From Kumtagia sp052180275 (lineage in GTDB: Bacteria > Pseudomonadota > Alphaproteobacteria > Rhizobiales > Rhizobiaceae): 64,000 bases of DNA. This document shows positions 46,370-56,500 of this stretch, in pieces (the stretch's first letter is position 1; every line of letters begins with the position of its first letter). Location: assembly GCF_052180275.1 (NCBI RefSeq), contig NZ_CP197465.1, positions 4,154,001-4,218,000 on the forward strand, given 5' to 3'. Made by a program: the position numbers and the translations under genes. Under the pieces are notes generated by a model, which did no database searches, was not told the origin of the DNA, and saw only the letters and a list, made by a program, of their open reading frames with translations.

Positions 46370-46615
46370 GCGCCCAACTCCGACTCTGCGTCATCGCGAC
46401 CGTAAAGAACTATGGTAACTCAGCGGTTAAGATATGACCCTTCCGGCAGCCGGCAAAGTCCCCAGCCCCTATCCTCCGTGGAGCCGTTCCCCAGCAAAAA
46501 TGGCGGGTGCGCGGCTTCGTCGCCGCCGGCTTTACGCGGTGTTAACCCTAACCATTCGATAACGGCAGCATCCGAATGCGCCTGAAGGTTAAGGCGCGCA
46601 TCGAGGGCAGTCCGT

Positions 46616-47179
46616 GTGGCCATGAAGACCTCCATCCTATCCGTGTTGGCGCTGGCATTGGCCATCGGCGGCTGCTCGGGCTACCGCCCGACCCCGTCGG
46701 CCTTCCATGCGGTCCTCAATCAGCCCTACCGGCTGGGCGCGGGCGACCGGGTCCGCGTCACCGTCTTCGAGCAGGACAGCCTGACCAACACATACAGCGT
46801 CGATTCGGCCGGCTACATCGCCTTCCCCCTCGTCGGTTCGGTCCCCGCGCGCGGACGCTCGGTCCAGGAACTGGAGGGCGCGCTTGCTGCGAAACTGCGT
46901 GAGGGTTTCCTGCGCGACCCCGACGTTTCTGTTGAGGTCGACCAGTACCGCCCTGTCTTCGTCATGGGCGAAGTCGGCGCGGCCGGCCAATATTCCTACG
47001 TTCCCGGCCTCACCGTCCAGAAGGCGGTGGCCATGGCCGGCGGCTTCACCCCGCGCGCCAACCAGGGCACCGTCGATATAACCCGAGACATCAATGGAAA
47101 AGTCATGACTGGACGCGTCGTCACCTCGGACCCGCTTATGCCCGGCGATACGGTCTACGTCCGCGAACGCCTGTTCTGA
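46616..47179 (+). CDS. Polysaccharide export lipoprotein (Wza/ExoF type), 187 aa
   Basis: A lipobox signal peptide (VLALALAIGGCSG) predicts attachment to the outer membrane. YRLGAGDRVRVTVFEQDSLTNTYSVDSAGYIAFPLVGSVPARG is the Poly_export domain, and RPVFVMGEVGAAGQYSYVPGLTVQKAVAMAGGF a SLBB domain. It is the short rhizobial form with no large C-terminal barrel helix. GTG 46,616 has GAGGG six bases upstream; ATG 46,622 is two codons later. It is expected to form the export channel with the ExoP-like protein encoded divergently. Confidence 0.9.
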   Translation: MAMKTSILSVLALALAIGGCSGYRPTPSAFHAVLNQPYRLGAGDRVRVTVFEQDSLTNTYSVDSAGYIAFPLVGSVPARGRSVQELEGALAAKLREGFLRDPDVSVEVDQYRPVFVMGEVGAAGQYSYVPGLTVQKAVAMAGGFTPRANQGTVDITRDINGKVMTGRVVTSDPLMPGDTVYVRERLF

Positions 47180-47197
47180 TCGAGCGACGCGGCGCCC

Positions 47198-48337
47198 GTG
47201 ACCCCACCCCTTCGGATCGTCCACTGTTTCCGGTCCCCGGTCGGCGGTATTTTCCGCCATGTCCGGGATCTGACCGAGGCGCAGGTGGCGGCCGGCCACA
47301 AGGTGGGAATCGTCTGCGATTCCAGCACCGGCGGCGAGTTCGAGGAGAAATTGTTCGCGGGCATGGCCGACCAGCTGGCGCTGGGCATCCATCGCACACC
47401 GATGCAACGCCATATCGGCCCCGGCGACGTCGCGGCGGCATGGCGGACATTCAAGATCATCAAGGAATTGCAGCCGAACGTGTTGCACGGCCATGGCGCC
47501 AAGGGTGGCGTCTACGCCCGTCTGTTCGGCTCACTGTTGCGGGTTTTCAGGTCTCGCGTAGCCCGCCTCTACTCACCGCATGGCGGCAGCCTGCACTATG
47601 ACGAGCACACGGCGACGGGAAAGGTCTTCTTCCTGCTGGAGCGGCTGATGGGCCGCTTCACCGACCATCTGCTGTTCGTCTCGGAATACGAGCGGCGCGC
47701 CTACCGCAAGAAGGTCGGCGAGCCCCCCATCCCCAACAGCCTCGTCTACAACGGGCTGCGCCCGACGGAGTTCGTTGCGGTTCCCGCCGCGCCGGGTGCG
47801 TCCGATTTCCTCTACATCGGCATGATGCGCGATCTGAAAGGCCCCGATCTTTTCATCGACGCGCTGGCGCAGGTCGAGATGCGCACGGGACGCATCGTGA
47901 CGGCCGAGATGGTCGGCGACGGAGACGACCTGCCGAAATATCACGAACAGGTGGCGCGGCTGGGTCTGGCCGAGCGCGTGCGGTTCCATCCCCCCATGCC
48001 GGCGCGCGAAGCGTTTGCGCTGGCCCGCACCATCGTCGTGCCGTCGCGCGCCGAGGCCATGCCATATATCGTCCTTGAGGCGCTCGCCGCCGGCAAGCCC
48101 ATGGTGGCGACGGCGGTCGGCGGCATTCCGGAGATATTCGGCCCGGACTCGCCGGCGCTGGTCACACCCGACCCCGCCGCGATCGCCGGCAACATGGTGA
48201 AGGCACTGACGGAACCCGAAGCGTATGCGGCGCTGATGCCCTCGGGCGAAGAACTCAGGGCCCGCTTCGGCGCCGACGTCATGGCCCGCAAGATCGAGCA
48301 GGCCTATCGTGAGACGCTCGGCGCGCACGCCCGATGA
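47198..48337 (+). CDS. GT4-family glycosyltransferase, 379 aa
   Basis: LRIVHCFRSPVGGIFRHVRDLTEAQ is the acceptor-side glycine loop, and VVPSRAEAMPYIVLEALAAGKPMVATAVGGIPEIFG the donor-site block (E-x7-E type) of GT4 enzymes. FLYIGMMRDLKGPDLFIDAL starts the second Rossmann half. GTG 47,198 follows the export gene after 18 bases, so the two are co-transcribed. It likely adds a sugar during assembly of the exopolysaccharide repeat unit; donor unknown. Confidence 0.9.
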   Translation: MTPPLRIVHCFRSPVGGIFRHVRDLTEAQVAAGHKVGIVCDSSTGGEFEEKLFAGMADQLALGIHRTPMQRHIGPGDVAAAWRTFKIIKELQPNVLHGHGAKGGVYARLFGSLLRVFRSRVARLYSPHGGSLHYDEHTATGKVFFLLERLMGRFTDHLLFVSEYERRAYRKKVGEPPIPNSLVYNGLRPTEFVAVPAAPGASDFLYIGMMRDLKGPDLFIDALAQVEMRTGRIVTAEMVGDGDDLPKYHEQVARLGLAERVRFHPPMPAREAFALARTIVVPSRAEAMPYIVLEALAAGKPMVATAVGGIPEIFGPDSPALVTPDPAAIAGNMVKALTEPEAYAALMPSGEELRARFGADVMARKIEQAYRETLGAHAR

Positions 48338-48485
48338 GGTGAAGGAATGCGTGAAGCGATTGCCTGCGACCGGGCATGATCGCCATTGCCATTCGCGTTG
48401 TAGTTGCTCAAACTGTCGATGCGGCTTCAAGGGATTGTTAGGTCGAAGCCGCTAAGGTCGGGCAATTCCTCTCGGACATTGCGCA

Positions 48486-50021
48486 ATGGCAAAGATCGAC
48501 CCCCCTGAGCGATTCTCGCTGAACGCCGTGCGCAAGTCCGATGGCGGCGAGAAGAAGCCCGCAAACCCCAAGCTCGGCAAGATCGCGCAGCAGGTCGCCG
48601 CGCAGTACCGGCGCGATACCATGTCGCCGGTGATGGTTGCCGGCGTGCTGAGGCTCGTCGAGTTCGCGATCCTGTTCGTCTCCGGCATGGCGATCTTCGC
48701 CTATTATGTCGGGTTCGGCACCCCTCTCTACTGGCACCATCCGCTGATCTTTGCCGGCGTGTCGCTGATGGCGGTGGTCGGCATGGAGTTCTTCGACTGC
48801 TACCAGGTGCAGGCGCTCCTGCGGCCGACCCAATATATTGGCCGCATAACCCTGGTGTGGGCGGGCTCCTTCGCTCTGCTTGCCATCGCCGGCTTCGCGT
48901 TCAAGGTTTCAGAGGATTTTTCGCGACTTCTGTTCGGCCTGTGGTTCCTTATCGGTCTCGGACTGCTGCTCGGGCTGCGCCTGGTCATGGCGCGGATCAT
49001 CCGGCGCTGGGCGCGTAACGGCAGGATGGAGCGGCGGGCGCTGATCGTCGGCGGCGGCAAGGAGGCGGAAGGCCTTATCCGCTCGATCGAACGGCAGCCC
49101 TACAACGACATCCGCATCTGCGGCATCTTCGACGACCGCGACGACAAGCGCTCGCCGCCCATCGTCGCCGGCTATCCGAAACTCGGCAACATCGCGGAAC
49201 TGATCGAGTTCGCGCGCATCGCCCGCATCGACATGCTGATCGTCTCCCTGCCGCTGACGGCGGAGAGCCGGGTGCTGTCGCTTTTGAAGAAGCTGTGGGT
49301 GCTGCCGGTCGATATCCGGCTCTCGGCCCACAACAACCAGTTGCAGTTCCGGCCGCGCTCCTATTCCTTCATCGGCTCGGTGCCGCTGCTGGACATTCTG
49401 GACAAGCCGATCAACGACTGGGATTCGGTCGCCAAGCGGGCCTTCGACATCGTCTTCAGCCTCGTCGGCATCATCCTGTTCTCGCCGGTCATGCTGGCGA
49501 CCGCGATCGCCATCAAGCTGGACAGCAAGGGGCCGGTGATCTTCAAGCAGAAGCGCCATGGCTTCAACAATGAGGAGGTCGAGGTCTACAAGTTCCGCTC
49601 GATGTATGTGGAGCAGTCCGACCCGACGGCGAAGAAGACGGTGACCAAGAACGATCCGCGCGTCACCCGCGTCGGCCGCTTCATCCGGAAAACCTCGATC
49701 GACGAACTGCCGCAGTTCTTCAACGCGCTGTTCGGCAGCCTGTCGCTGGTCGGCCCCCGCCCCCATGCGGTCGCCGCGCAGTCGCACAACCTGCTCTACA
49801 CCGAAGTGGTCGACGGCTACTTCGCCCGCCACCGCGTGAAACCCGGCGTCACCGGCTGGGCGCAGATCAATGGCTGGCGCGGCGAGATGGACACCGACGA
49901 GAAGATCAAGATGCGCACCGAATACGACCTCTACTACATCGAGAACTGGTCGCTCTGGTTCGATCTCAAGATCCTGCTGTTGACGCCGGCGCGCCTGCTC
50001 AACACGGAAAACGCCTATTGA
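48486..50021 (+). CDS. Undecaprenyl-phosphate sugar-phosphate transferase (WcaJ/PssA class), 511 aa
   Basis: Starts exopolysaccharide assembly by placing hexose 1-phosphate on undecaprenyl phosphate. Four N-terminal transmembrane helices (residues ~50-165) and a CoA-binding-like Rossmann domain (RRALIVGGGKEAEGLIRSI) precede the catalytic domain: KRAFDIVFSLVGIILFSP, IFKQKRHGFNNEEVEVYKFRSM, DELPQFFNALFGSLSLVGPRPHA and KPGVTGWAQINGWRGE. This is the full-length polyprenyl glycosylphosphotransferase class (with PssA/ExoY-like end). ATG 48,486 is used. It overlaps the next gene by four bases (TTGA). Confidence 0.93.
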   Translation: MAKIDPPERFSLNAVRKSDGGEKKPANPKLGKIAQQVAAQYRRDTMSPVMVAGVLRLVEFAILFVSGMAIFAYYVGFGTPLYWHHPLIFAGVSLMAVVGMEFFDCYQVQALLRPTQYIGRITLVWAGSFALLAIAGFAFKVSEDFSRLLFGLWFLIGLGLLLGLRLVMARIIRRWARNGRMERRALIVGGGKEAEGLIRSIERQPYNDIRICGIFDDRDDKRSPPIVAGYPKLGNIAELIEFARIARIDMLIVSLPLTAESRVLSLLKKLWVLPVDIRLSAHNNQLQFRPRSYSFIGSVPLLDILDKPINDWDSVAKRAFDIVFSLVGIILFSPVMLATAIAIKLDSKGPVIFKQKRHGFNNEEVEVYKFRSMYVEQSDPTAKKTVTKNDPRVTRVGRFIRKTSIDELPQFFNALFGSLSLVGPRPHAVAAQSHNLLYTEVVDGYFARHRVKPGVTGWAQINGWRGEMDTDEKIKMRTEYDLYYIENWSLWFDLKILLLTPARLLNTENAY

Positions 50022-51262
50022 GCGCGGTCGTCCAGCCGGTTTCCGCCGGCGCGGTCAATGCCAAGCTGATCCAGCTCATCTCGGCGGGCGCTGTTGCGCT
50101 CGGCATCCTGCTGTCCGGCTTCGTCATCCGCGAGCCGGCGCCCTACGAAATCTACATGGCCGGACTGATCGCCGTGTGGGCGCCGTTCGGCCTGCGCATC
50201 TCGCGCAGCGTCGCGCCGCTGCTGGTGCTGCTGGTGACGTTCAACATCGGCGGCATGATCGCCATGACGCAGATGGGCGACATCGCCTCGACGCCGCTCT
50301 ATATCGCCGTCTCGCTGTTCCTCGCCTTCACCGCCGTGTTCTTCGCGGCGGTTACCGAGGCGCAGCCCGGGCTTTATCGCGTCATCTTCACCTCCTACGT
50401 GATCGCCGCGGTGGCCACGTCGACGCTCGGCGTTCTCGGCTATTTCCATGCCTTCCCCGGCGCCGAGATCTTTACCCGGTACGAACGCGCCGCCGGCGCG
50501 TTCCAGGACCCGAACGTCTTCGGCCCGTTCCTGACGCTGCCCGGCGTCTACCTGCTGCACCGGCTGATGACAGGCAGCGTGGCGAAGATGCCGCTCTATG
50601 CCGTGCCGCTGCTGATCGTCGTCGGCGGCATCTTCTTCTCGTTCTCGCGCGGCGCGTGGGGCCTGTTCGCGGTCTCGTCCATCCTGCTGGTCGCCGGGCT
50701 GTTCCTGCAGAGCAACAGCGGCATGTTCAGGCTGCGCATCGTGGTGATGAGCATCGCGGTGGTCGCCCTGTTCATCCTCGGCGTGCTGGTCATCCTGCAG
50801 ATCCCCAGCGTGGCGGACCTCTTCACCACCCGCGCGCAACTCGTTCAGGATTATGATTCAGCGCGGCTCGGCCGCTTCGCCCGCTACACGATCGGCTTCC
50901 AGATGGCGATGGAGCATCCGCTCGGCATCGGCGCGCTGGCGTTCGGCTTGATCTATGGCGAGGACACGCACGACATCTGGCTGAAGGCGCTGCTCGACTA
51001 TGGCTGGCTGGGTTTCGCGTCCTACCTGACGATGATCGTCTGGACCGTGGCCGGCGGCTTCCGCATCCTGTTCCGCGACCGGCCATGGCAGCCCTATCTG
51101 CTCTGCGCCTATGTCACCTTGCTCGGCCACATCGGCCTGGGAACCGTGATCGACACCGACCACTGGCGGCATTTCTACCTGCTCATCGGGCTGATCTGGG
51201 GCGCCATGGCGCTGGAGGCGCGGCATCAGTATGCGCTGCGGGGCGGCGGCGACCCTATTTGA
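50018..51262 (+). CDS. O-antigen ligase/Wzy-like polymerase family membrane protein, 414 aa
   Basis: About eleven hydrophobic helices. The family blocks are FTRYERAAGAFQDPNVFGPFL, FFSFSRGAWGLFAVSS (the conserved 'SRG.w' segment) and the periplasmic loop plus helix HPLGIGALAFGLIYGEDTHDIWLKALLDYGWLGF with the conserved histidine. TTG 50,018 overlaps the stop of the previous gene, so it is translationally coupled to the priming transferase. It is expected to polymerise repeat units or ligate the glycan to its carrier; the family signature does not decide which. Confidence 0.88.
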   Translation: MSAVVQPVSAGAVNAKLIQLISAGAVALGILLSGFVIREPAPYEIYMAGLIAVWAPFGLRISRSVAPLLVLLVTFNIGGMIAMTQMGDIASTPLYIAVSLFLAFTAVFFAAVTEAQPGLYRVIFTSYVIAAVATSTLGVLGYFHAFPGAEIFTRYERAAGAFQDPNVFGPFLTLPGVYLLHRLMTGSVAKMPLYAVPLLIVVGGIFFSFSRGAWGLFAVSSILLVAGLFLQSNSGMFRLRIVVMSIAVVALFILGVLVILQIPSVADLFTTRAQLVQDYDSARLGRFARYTIGFQMAMEHPLGIGALAFGLIYGEDTHDIWLKALLDYGWLGFASYLTMIVWTVAGGFRILFRDRPWQPYLLCAYVTLLGHIGLGTVIDTDHWRHFYLLIGLIWGAMALEARHQYALRGGGDPI

Positions 51263-51836
51263 TGAAATAGGCCTGCGCGTATTTCTGCAATTGCGCCTTG
51301 TGCATCAGCGAGCGGTCGCCGCCGCCGTCGAACATGAAGTTCTGCTTTCCGCCCGGCACGGATGTCGTCGTCAGATGGTCCGGACCGATCGGCGAGGCAT
51401 GGCCGGATTCGTGCAGCATCGTCACTGAATCGCTGGTCGGCCCCACCATGCACCAGGCCGGCCATGGACCGGCATCGACCGTCAGGCCGTTGGCCGGGAA
51501 CTTGAAATTGCAGAAGATCACCGGAAGCCGCTGCTTGCGCGGCTCGACAGCCTGGTCGTCGAATTTCGCGGCGCAGCGGTTGCGCAATTCGTTATAGCCG
51601 TCCGGATGCAGGAGCCCGTCTTCCTTGACCGGCACCTGCACTGAAAACTGATCGGTGATCTCGCCATTCGCGGGTATCAAGCTGAGCTTCATGCCATGCT
51701 CGGCCAGCATGCTGCGCATCGTGGCGATGCAGTCCTTGTGGATGGCGCCGAAATAATTGTGGCCCCAGAACAGGGTAAGACGCACCTCGCGTCCTCCCGG
51801 CACGATGTAGTCCGTCTCCCAGCCCGAGCTCGACAT
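51255..51836 (-). CDS. Unknown 193-aa protein with an HExxH motif
   Basis: I do not recognise the family. ATG 51,836 is preceded by GGAGGGATACG, an excellent ribosome site, so the gene is likely real. The sequence contains H142-E-S-G-H146 in VTMLHESGHASPIGPDH, the zinc-binding motif of many metallopeptidases, with a further His at 154. It has no signal peptide or membrane helix. It opens with IVPGGREVRLTLFWGHNYFGAIHKDCIATMRSML, which suggests an ordered alpha/beta protein. It overlaps the end of the polymerase gene by eight bases in convergent orientation. Zinc protease activity is only a guess from the motif. Confidence 0.7.
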   Translation of the reverse strand: MSSSGWETDYIVPGGREVRLTLFWGHNYFGAIHKDCIATMRSMLAEHGMKLSLIPANGEITDQFSVQVPVKEDGLLHPDGYNELRNRCAAKFDDQAVEPRKQRLPVIFCNFKFPANGLTVDAGPWPAWCMVGPTSDSVTMLHESGHASPIGPDHLTTTSVPGGKQNFMFDGGGDRSLMHKAQLQKYAQAYFIK

Positions 51837-52031
51837 CGTATCCCTCCGCCGACGCTTGCCCGGCCAAAGCCTGCAAGTTCCGTCAACCCTATATCGACCT
51901 TGGCTCCGAGGGAATGGCATGGAGGCCAAAGACGCGACCTTCTCCCGACGTCGGATCGCAAGGTGTGTTCCGATCGTACGTCGATTAGACCTTGCGTCGG
52001 CACCGCCGGTTGGCTATGGCTCCGCATGGTC

Positions 52032-52111
<80 letters not shown>

Positions 52112-52118
52112 CAAAATC

Positions 52119-52141
52119 AGAGACTTAGCTACCAAGTCTCT
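52119..52141 (+). terminator. Hairpin after tRNA-Pro
   Basis: AGAGACTT and AAGTCTCT form a perfect 8-bp stem with a 7-base loop, 10 bases after the tRNA. Only an AT-rich stretch follows after five bases, not a clean T-run, so it may be a weak terminator. It lies inside the element, so it replaced whatever originally followed the tRNA. Confidence 0.35.
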
Positions 52142-52169
52142 AACCGAAAATTTTCATGAGAATCGACCT

Positions 52170-52219
52170 GGGGTAACCATGCGGGTAACATCGGGCCATC
52201 CCGATGCGCGCCGTTACCC
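52170..52219. promoter_or_regulatory. Left cluster of GGGTAAC sites, candidate integrase arm-binding sites
   Basis: GGGTAAC occurs at 52,171-52,177 and 52,183-52,189 in the same direction, and in inverted form (GTTACCC) at 52,213-52,219. The same two-direct-plus-one-inverted set occurs near attR. Short repeats near both ends of an integrated element are typical arm-type binding sites for tyrosine recombinases or their excisionase. Confidence 0.6.
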
Positions 52220-52330
52220 TATTCGTTCGCTTCTGCGCGCCGGCCCAGTCGCTGCCAAGCGACGCGATTCGCCTCGCACATTGCTCGGATCACAGGCGGC
52301 TTTCACCAAAATCGAGAGAGGAATTCTGAA

Positions 52331-52822
52331 ATGACCATGATCGAATGGTTCGCCGTCGGCGTGTTGACACTCTGCGCGCTCTCCGTCGTTCCGTTTGTGC
52401 TGGAATGGGTTTCCCGAAATTTCTTTACGGGAGGCGAATTCCAGCGCGACTTCGACAATTTCCTTGAGGATCGCCGCCGGGCCGGCGTGCCGATCCGGGA
52501 TGCTCTGACCGAACTAGAGGTTCGCGAGTTTTTCATCATGCTCCGCGAGGACGCCAGCGACTCGGTCTTGCGAAATCCGGGCGATTGGCTCGCGGAACTG
52601 AACGCGGCCAAAGCGCGCATCATCGATACGATGACGCGCCGAAACAGAGCGCATCTAATTCCGCTTTTGGTCGGAATGTTCGAAGGGCATACCTACAGCG
52701 TCATTTTGTATCCAGATGCCATAGCTGCGCTCGAAGCGGAAACGCTATTCGGCCGGGGGCAACGCTTCAACTATTCGGAACACGCCAATCTGCATGCAGC
52801 GCTGCGCGTCGTTGGGCGCTGA
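52331..52822 (+). CDS. Unknown membrane-anchored protein, 163 aa
   Basis: Not recognised. The N-terminus IEWFAVGVLTLCALSVVPFVLEWV is a single transmembrane helix, followed by a soluble alpha-helical domain (DALTELEVREFFIMLRED, ELNAAKARIIDTMTRRNRAHLI). The start ATG 52,331 has AGAGAGGA eight bases upstream. It is the first gene of the element beside the tRNA, in the same direction as the large nuclease-like gene, and may be part of the same cargo. No catalytic motif was seen. Confidence 0.65.
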   Translation: MTMIEWFAVGVLTLCALSVVPFVLEWVSRNFFTGGEFQRDFDNFLEDRRRAGVPIRDALTELEVREFFIMLREDASDSVLRNPGDWLAELNAAKARIIDTMTRRNRAHLIPLLVGMFEGHTYSVILYPDAIAALEAETLFGRGQRFNYSEHANLHAALRVVGR

Positions 52823-53069
52823 CGCAGTATTTCCGGCTGATTCTTTTCGCGGAGTTCCCAGCCCGCCGGCCTAGCAAGCCCGGCGGGCTCACCGCTTCTC
52901 ATGGGGCCGTGGACGGGCGTTGGCCGGCTTGCGAGTGCTGAGCAGCCGGCGAAGGCTGGGCGGGGCTGGAGGCGGCGCTATTGGTGCCGGGATGTTCCTT
53001 GTCGGGATCGTGGCGACGGTGGCATAGTCCGGGATGATGGCGGGCGACCGGCACAGGGGAGATCAAATC

Positions 53070-53492
53070 TTGGCAGGTTACCTTGGAGAGGCGTTGGCGC
53101 GATTTGCCGATGCGTGCCGCGAATATGACACCGCATCACCCAGTGAACGCCCCAAGTTCGCCAAGCACAGGCTCATTCTTTTTGGCGTCGCGGCCATCAC
53201 ACTTGATGCTGCTCGCGCCGATCGTGGGCACGCTAAAGTGTCAAAGAACATCAATTCCGAAAACGAACAGTGGATTGCCTTGGTTTACGCAATTCGTTGC
53301 GCGCCCGCACATGACATTTCAGAGCCGATTTGGACGCTGACAAATCCGAATTTCCGTCGCGTCTACAACGTGGCTGGGCTATCCGTAGACCTTTCCGGAG
53401 TGGACGGGACAAGCTTTGATTTCCCGCAGATAGGAGGCGTCGGAACTCTGGACGTGCTGGCAAACTTCGGCTGGCGCAACGGACTATGCTGA
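53070..53492 (+). CDS. Unknown protein, about 140 aa, upstream of the nuclease-like gene
   Basis: Not recognised. It begins AGYLGEALARFADACREYD, a helical region, followed by FAKHRLILFGVAAITLDAARADRG and ends in a beta-rich part (GVDGTSFDFPQIGGVGTLDVL). TTG 53,070 is preferred because AGGGGAG lies eight bases before it; ATG 53,034 in the same frame is an alternative with a poor ribosome site. It ends about 100 bases before the 1106-aa gene on the same strand, which suggests a functional link. The stretch HDISEPIWTLTNPNFRRVYN has no known match to me. Confidence 0.6.
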   Translation: MAGYLGEALARFADACREYDTASPSERPKFAKHRLILFGVAAITLDAARADRGHAKVSKNINSENEQWIALVYAIRCAPAHDISEPIWTLTNPNFRRVYNVAGLSVDLSGVDGTSFDFPQIGGVGTLDVLANFGWRNGLC

Positions 53493-53593
53493 GCTTGTCG
53501 GCAAAAAATCGGACGCCAAACTAGGCCAAGGTTATCGAACATCGTACGCGCTTTTCGAGCGCGCAATTTCCTCACCGTGAACTGGGTAGGTCC

Positions 53594-56500
53594 ATGACAG
53601 AAAGCAAAGAGACCGGAGCCCAAGAAGTCAAATATGCGCCGTCGCGCTATATGCGCAACCGTCACCCCGATTTGTTTTCGGACTCGGTGCAAGAAGTTGA
53701 GTACGAGGTCGAGCGCGAGGTCCTATCCTACCACCTCGAAACATTGACCAATAAGAAGGATGAAACCGCTTTTGAAAATTTCGCGCAACGACTGTGCGAA
53801 AAGTTCATTGCGCCGAATATTCGTCCGCAGACAGGGCCGGTTGGCGGTGGCGACGGCAAGACCGACGCAGAGACGTTTCCCGTATCGAGCGAAATCTCTA
53901 CGCGATGGTTCGTACCGGATAACAACAAGGCTGGAGAGCGCAAGGCATTCGCATTCAGTGCCAAGAAAACTTGGCGCTCTAAAATCAAGTCTGACGTAGC
54001 GGCCATCGCAGGGACCAAGCGCGACTACGATCAGATCATCTGTGTCACAAACCAGTTCGTCCCTGCCAAGAAATCTGCGGACCTCCAAGACGAGTTGCTT
54101 AGAGACCACGGTATCCCAGTAACGATACTGGATCGCACGTGGCTCCTTGACCGCGTTTTCAAGCACGACAGTATGGCAATTGCTGTTGAAGAACTTGGCA
54201 TTGGAAAGGGTACTGAAAAAAAGATCAAGAAGCTTGGACCGAACGACACGAGTCGCGTGACAGAGTTGAATGCCCTAGAAGCAAAGATTGTCGACGGCTC
54301 GCAGTATCAAGGGCAACCCGCAGCGCTTGCCGAAGATGCTCGGCGCGCGGCACTGCTGGCGCGCGGGTTGGAGCACCCGCCCTCAGACGTGAACGGACGC
54401 TTCGACAGGGCGCTCAGGCTCGCACGAGACAACGAGATAAAAAAGATCGAACTCGCCATCGCCTACGAGTGGGCATGGACGTCCTTCTTCTGGCATGAGG
54501 ATCATGCTCGTACATCGGAACTTTACGACGACGTCGAACGCCTCGCTCTCGCTTCCGAGGATGCATATGACCTTGAGCGGCTGACAAACCTCCTGCCGCT
54601 GATACGCATGAGCGTGCACACTGGCTCGTTGGACGCTGCAAAAGGCAAACTCAAAGAGCGCACTGTCGCGTTAAAAAAAGCGCTGGAAGCACTGACAGCG
54701 CAAACCAGTCGCCCGAACAATGCCCTGCATGCAGAGGCCATGTTGCTGATGACTCGCGTCTCCGAAAAGGGCGTTGAGCATCGCGACGATCCGCTAAGGG
54801 AAATTTGGGTTCAGTTTACCGATGTCATCAAGCGCGCCGAAGGCCTCGGCTCATTCCCATTTAGCAGTATTGCAAACGCCCTTACGCAGATTGGCGAGTT
54901 CATCGCTGACAGCAAAGAATTCGATACCCTATTCGAGATAATCACCGATGCCCTCGCTGCCCGCAGCGGCGAAGGCGAGGCTGCGAAGAAGAACATTCAA
55001 CGGGCCTACCAGAAGTTGGCGAAAGGACTACCTTTCGACGCCATCCGGTGGTTCGGTCGCTCGGTCGCTCTTCTGATCAAGGAAGAGTATGAGGATGAGC
55101 TTACTGACACCCTCATTGGCGCGGGATTCGCGTTCGAAGACGTTGGGCTGCCTTGGGCCGCCAGGAACTACACCCTCGCAGCGGCCAGTCTGGAATTCTC
55201 GGCCCTCAAGAGGTCCGGCAGCATCGGCGCGCTGCGCGCTTCCGTATTGTCGCGATACTTCGATACCGAATTCAAACTCGGCCGTATTCCCCAGATCCTA
55301 AGCGCCCATGAACTGGAAACCATCGTCCGCAGCGCGCAAGCGCGCACCGATGGCCAGAAGCGTCGTCTCGCTAATATCCAAGACGCGCACATGATGCAGA
55401 TAGCCTCGTTGCTTCTACAAGCGCCAGTCAACAAACTGAGCAGCGTCGCCCAACTTCCTGACGCCTTGGAACGGCTTGCATTGCCAATGTCACGCACGGC
55501 GCTGCTCTACCTAATGGGCAACGAAGACATATTGAGAGAAGAAGGGTGGATACCGGAAGATGAAACACCAGAAGGCGCTGAGTCCTTAATGCGGGACCTG
55601 CGTGACCATGGAGTGGAATCAGACTATCCGATCCCCGACTTCGCTCTTGGAGATACCATCACGCTGTCATCTAACGTGCTAGGATGCCGCGTCGAGGTAA
55701 TCTGCGCCAACAATCTCGTTTCTATCGGCATTGGCGAGGCCGTCCTTGGTTCGCTGGAAGCTTTCCTTGCGACAAGTCTTGACCATCGCATCCTGCCTCA
55801 AGTTGACCATCTGCAATTGCGCGTTGTTCCGTCCGATTCCGTTGCCCTGACGCCCGTACTGACATTTGCTAATGTTGACGGTGAGGCTGTGGGCACGATC
55901 ACTCATCGCATGGTTATGGAGTACAGGACTAAAGAGGACGCGCTATCGTTTCCGAAGTGGATGAACGAAGCTACCTTAGAAATTTTCCTTCGCTTCGCTG
56001 CACCTCAGGATGTCGATACGTGGGGCAAGGCAGTTTTCGAAGACGAACGCGCACTCGACCGCGCTTTAACTTTTTCCAACATTCCAACGATGCTGCACAA
56101 TCTCCACGGGGATCGCATGCAGCTTTCGCTTTCTGACTGGATTGAACCTACCGACCACGTCTATCCGGTCAAGCGAACAGAAGCGTGGCCTGCCTCGTCG
56201 CCGCGGGAGTCTACAAAAACATTCGGCAACTCTCAGCGCGGCGAGGGACTTGCACCCCAAGAGCTTCGAGATGCGGCCAAGAGCAATCACGCGAAAACGC
56301 GCTGGGTTTCGCCCATTGATATACAAAAGTGGGACAAGGCGCGATGGAATGGGACGTTCTTCATGGTGTCGTCGCCCGGCCCCGAATCGCCGCCTCCCAT
56401 ATTGGGACTGGCATTCGAGAAGCCATCGGTTGCTAAGGACATCTTTAGGTCATGGCGTAAACGATATGGCGACGACGATGTCAGAGACGGTTTCAGAATT

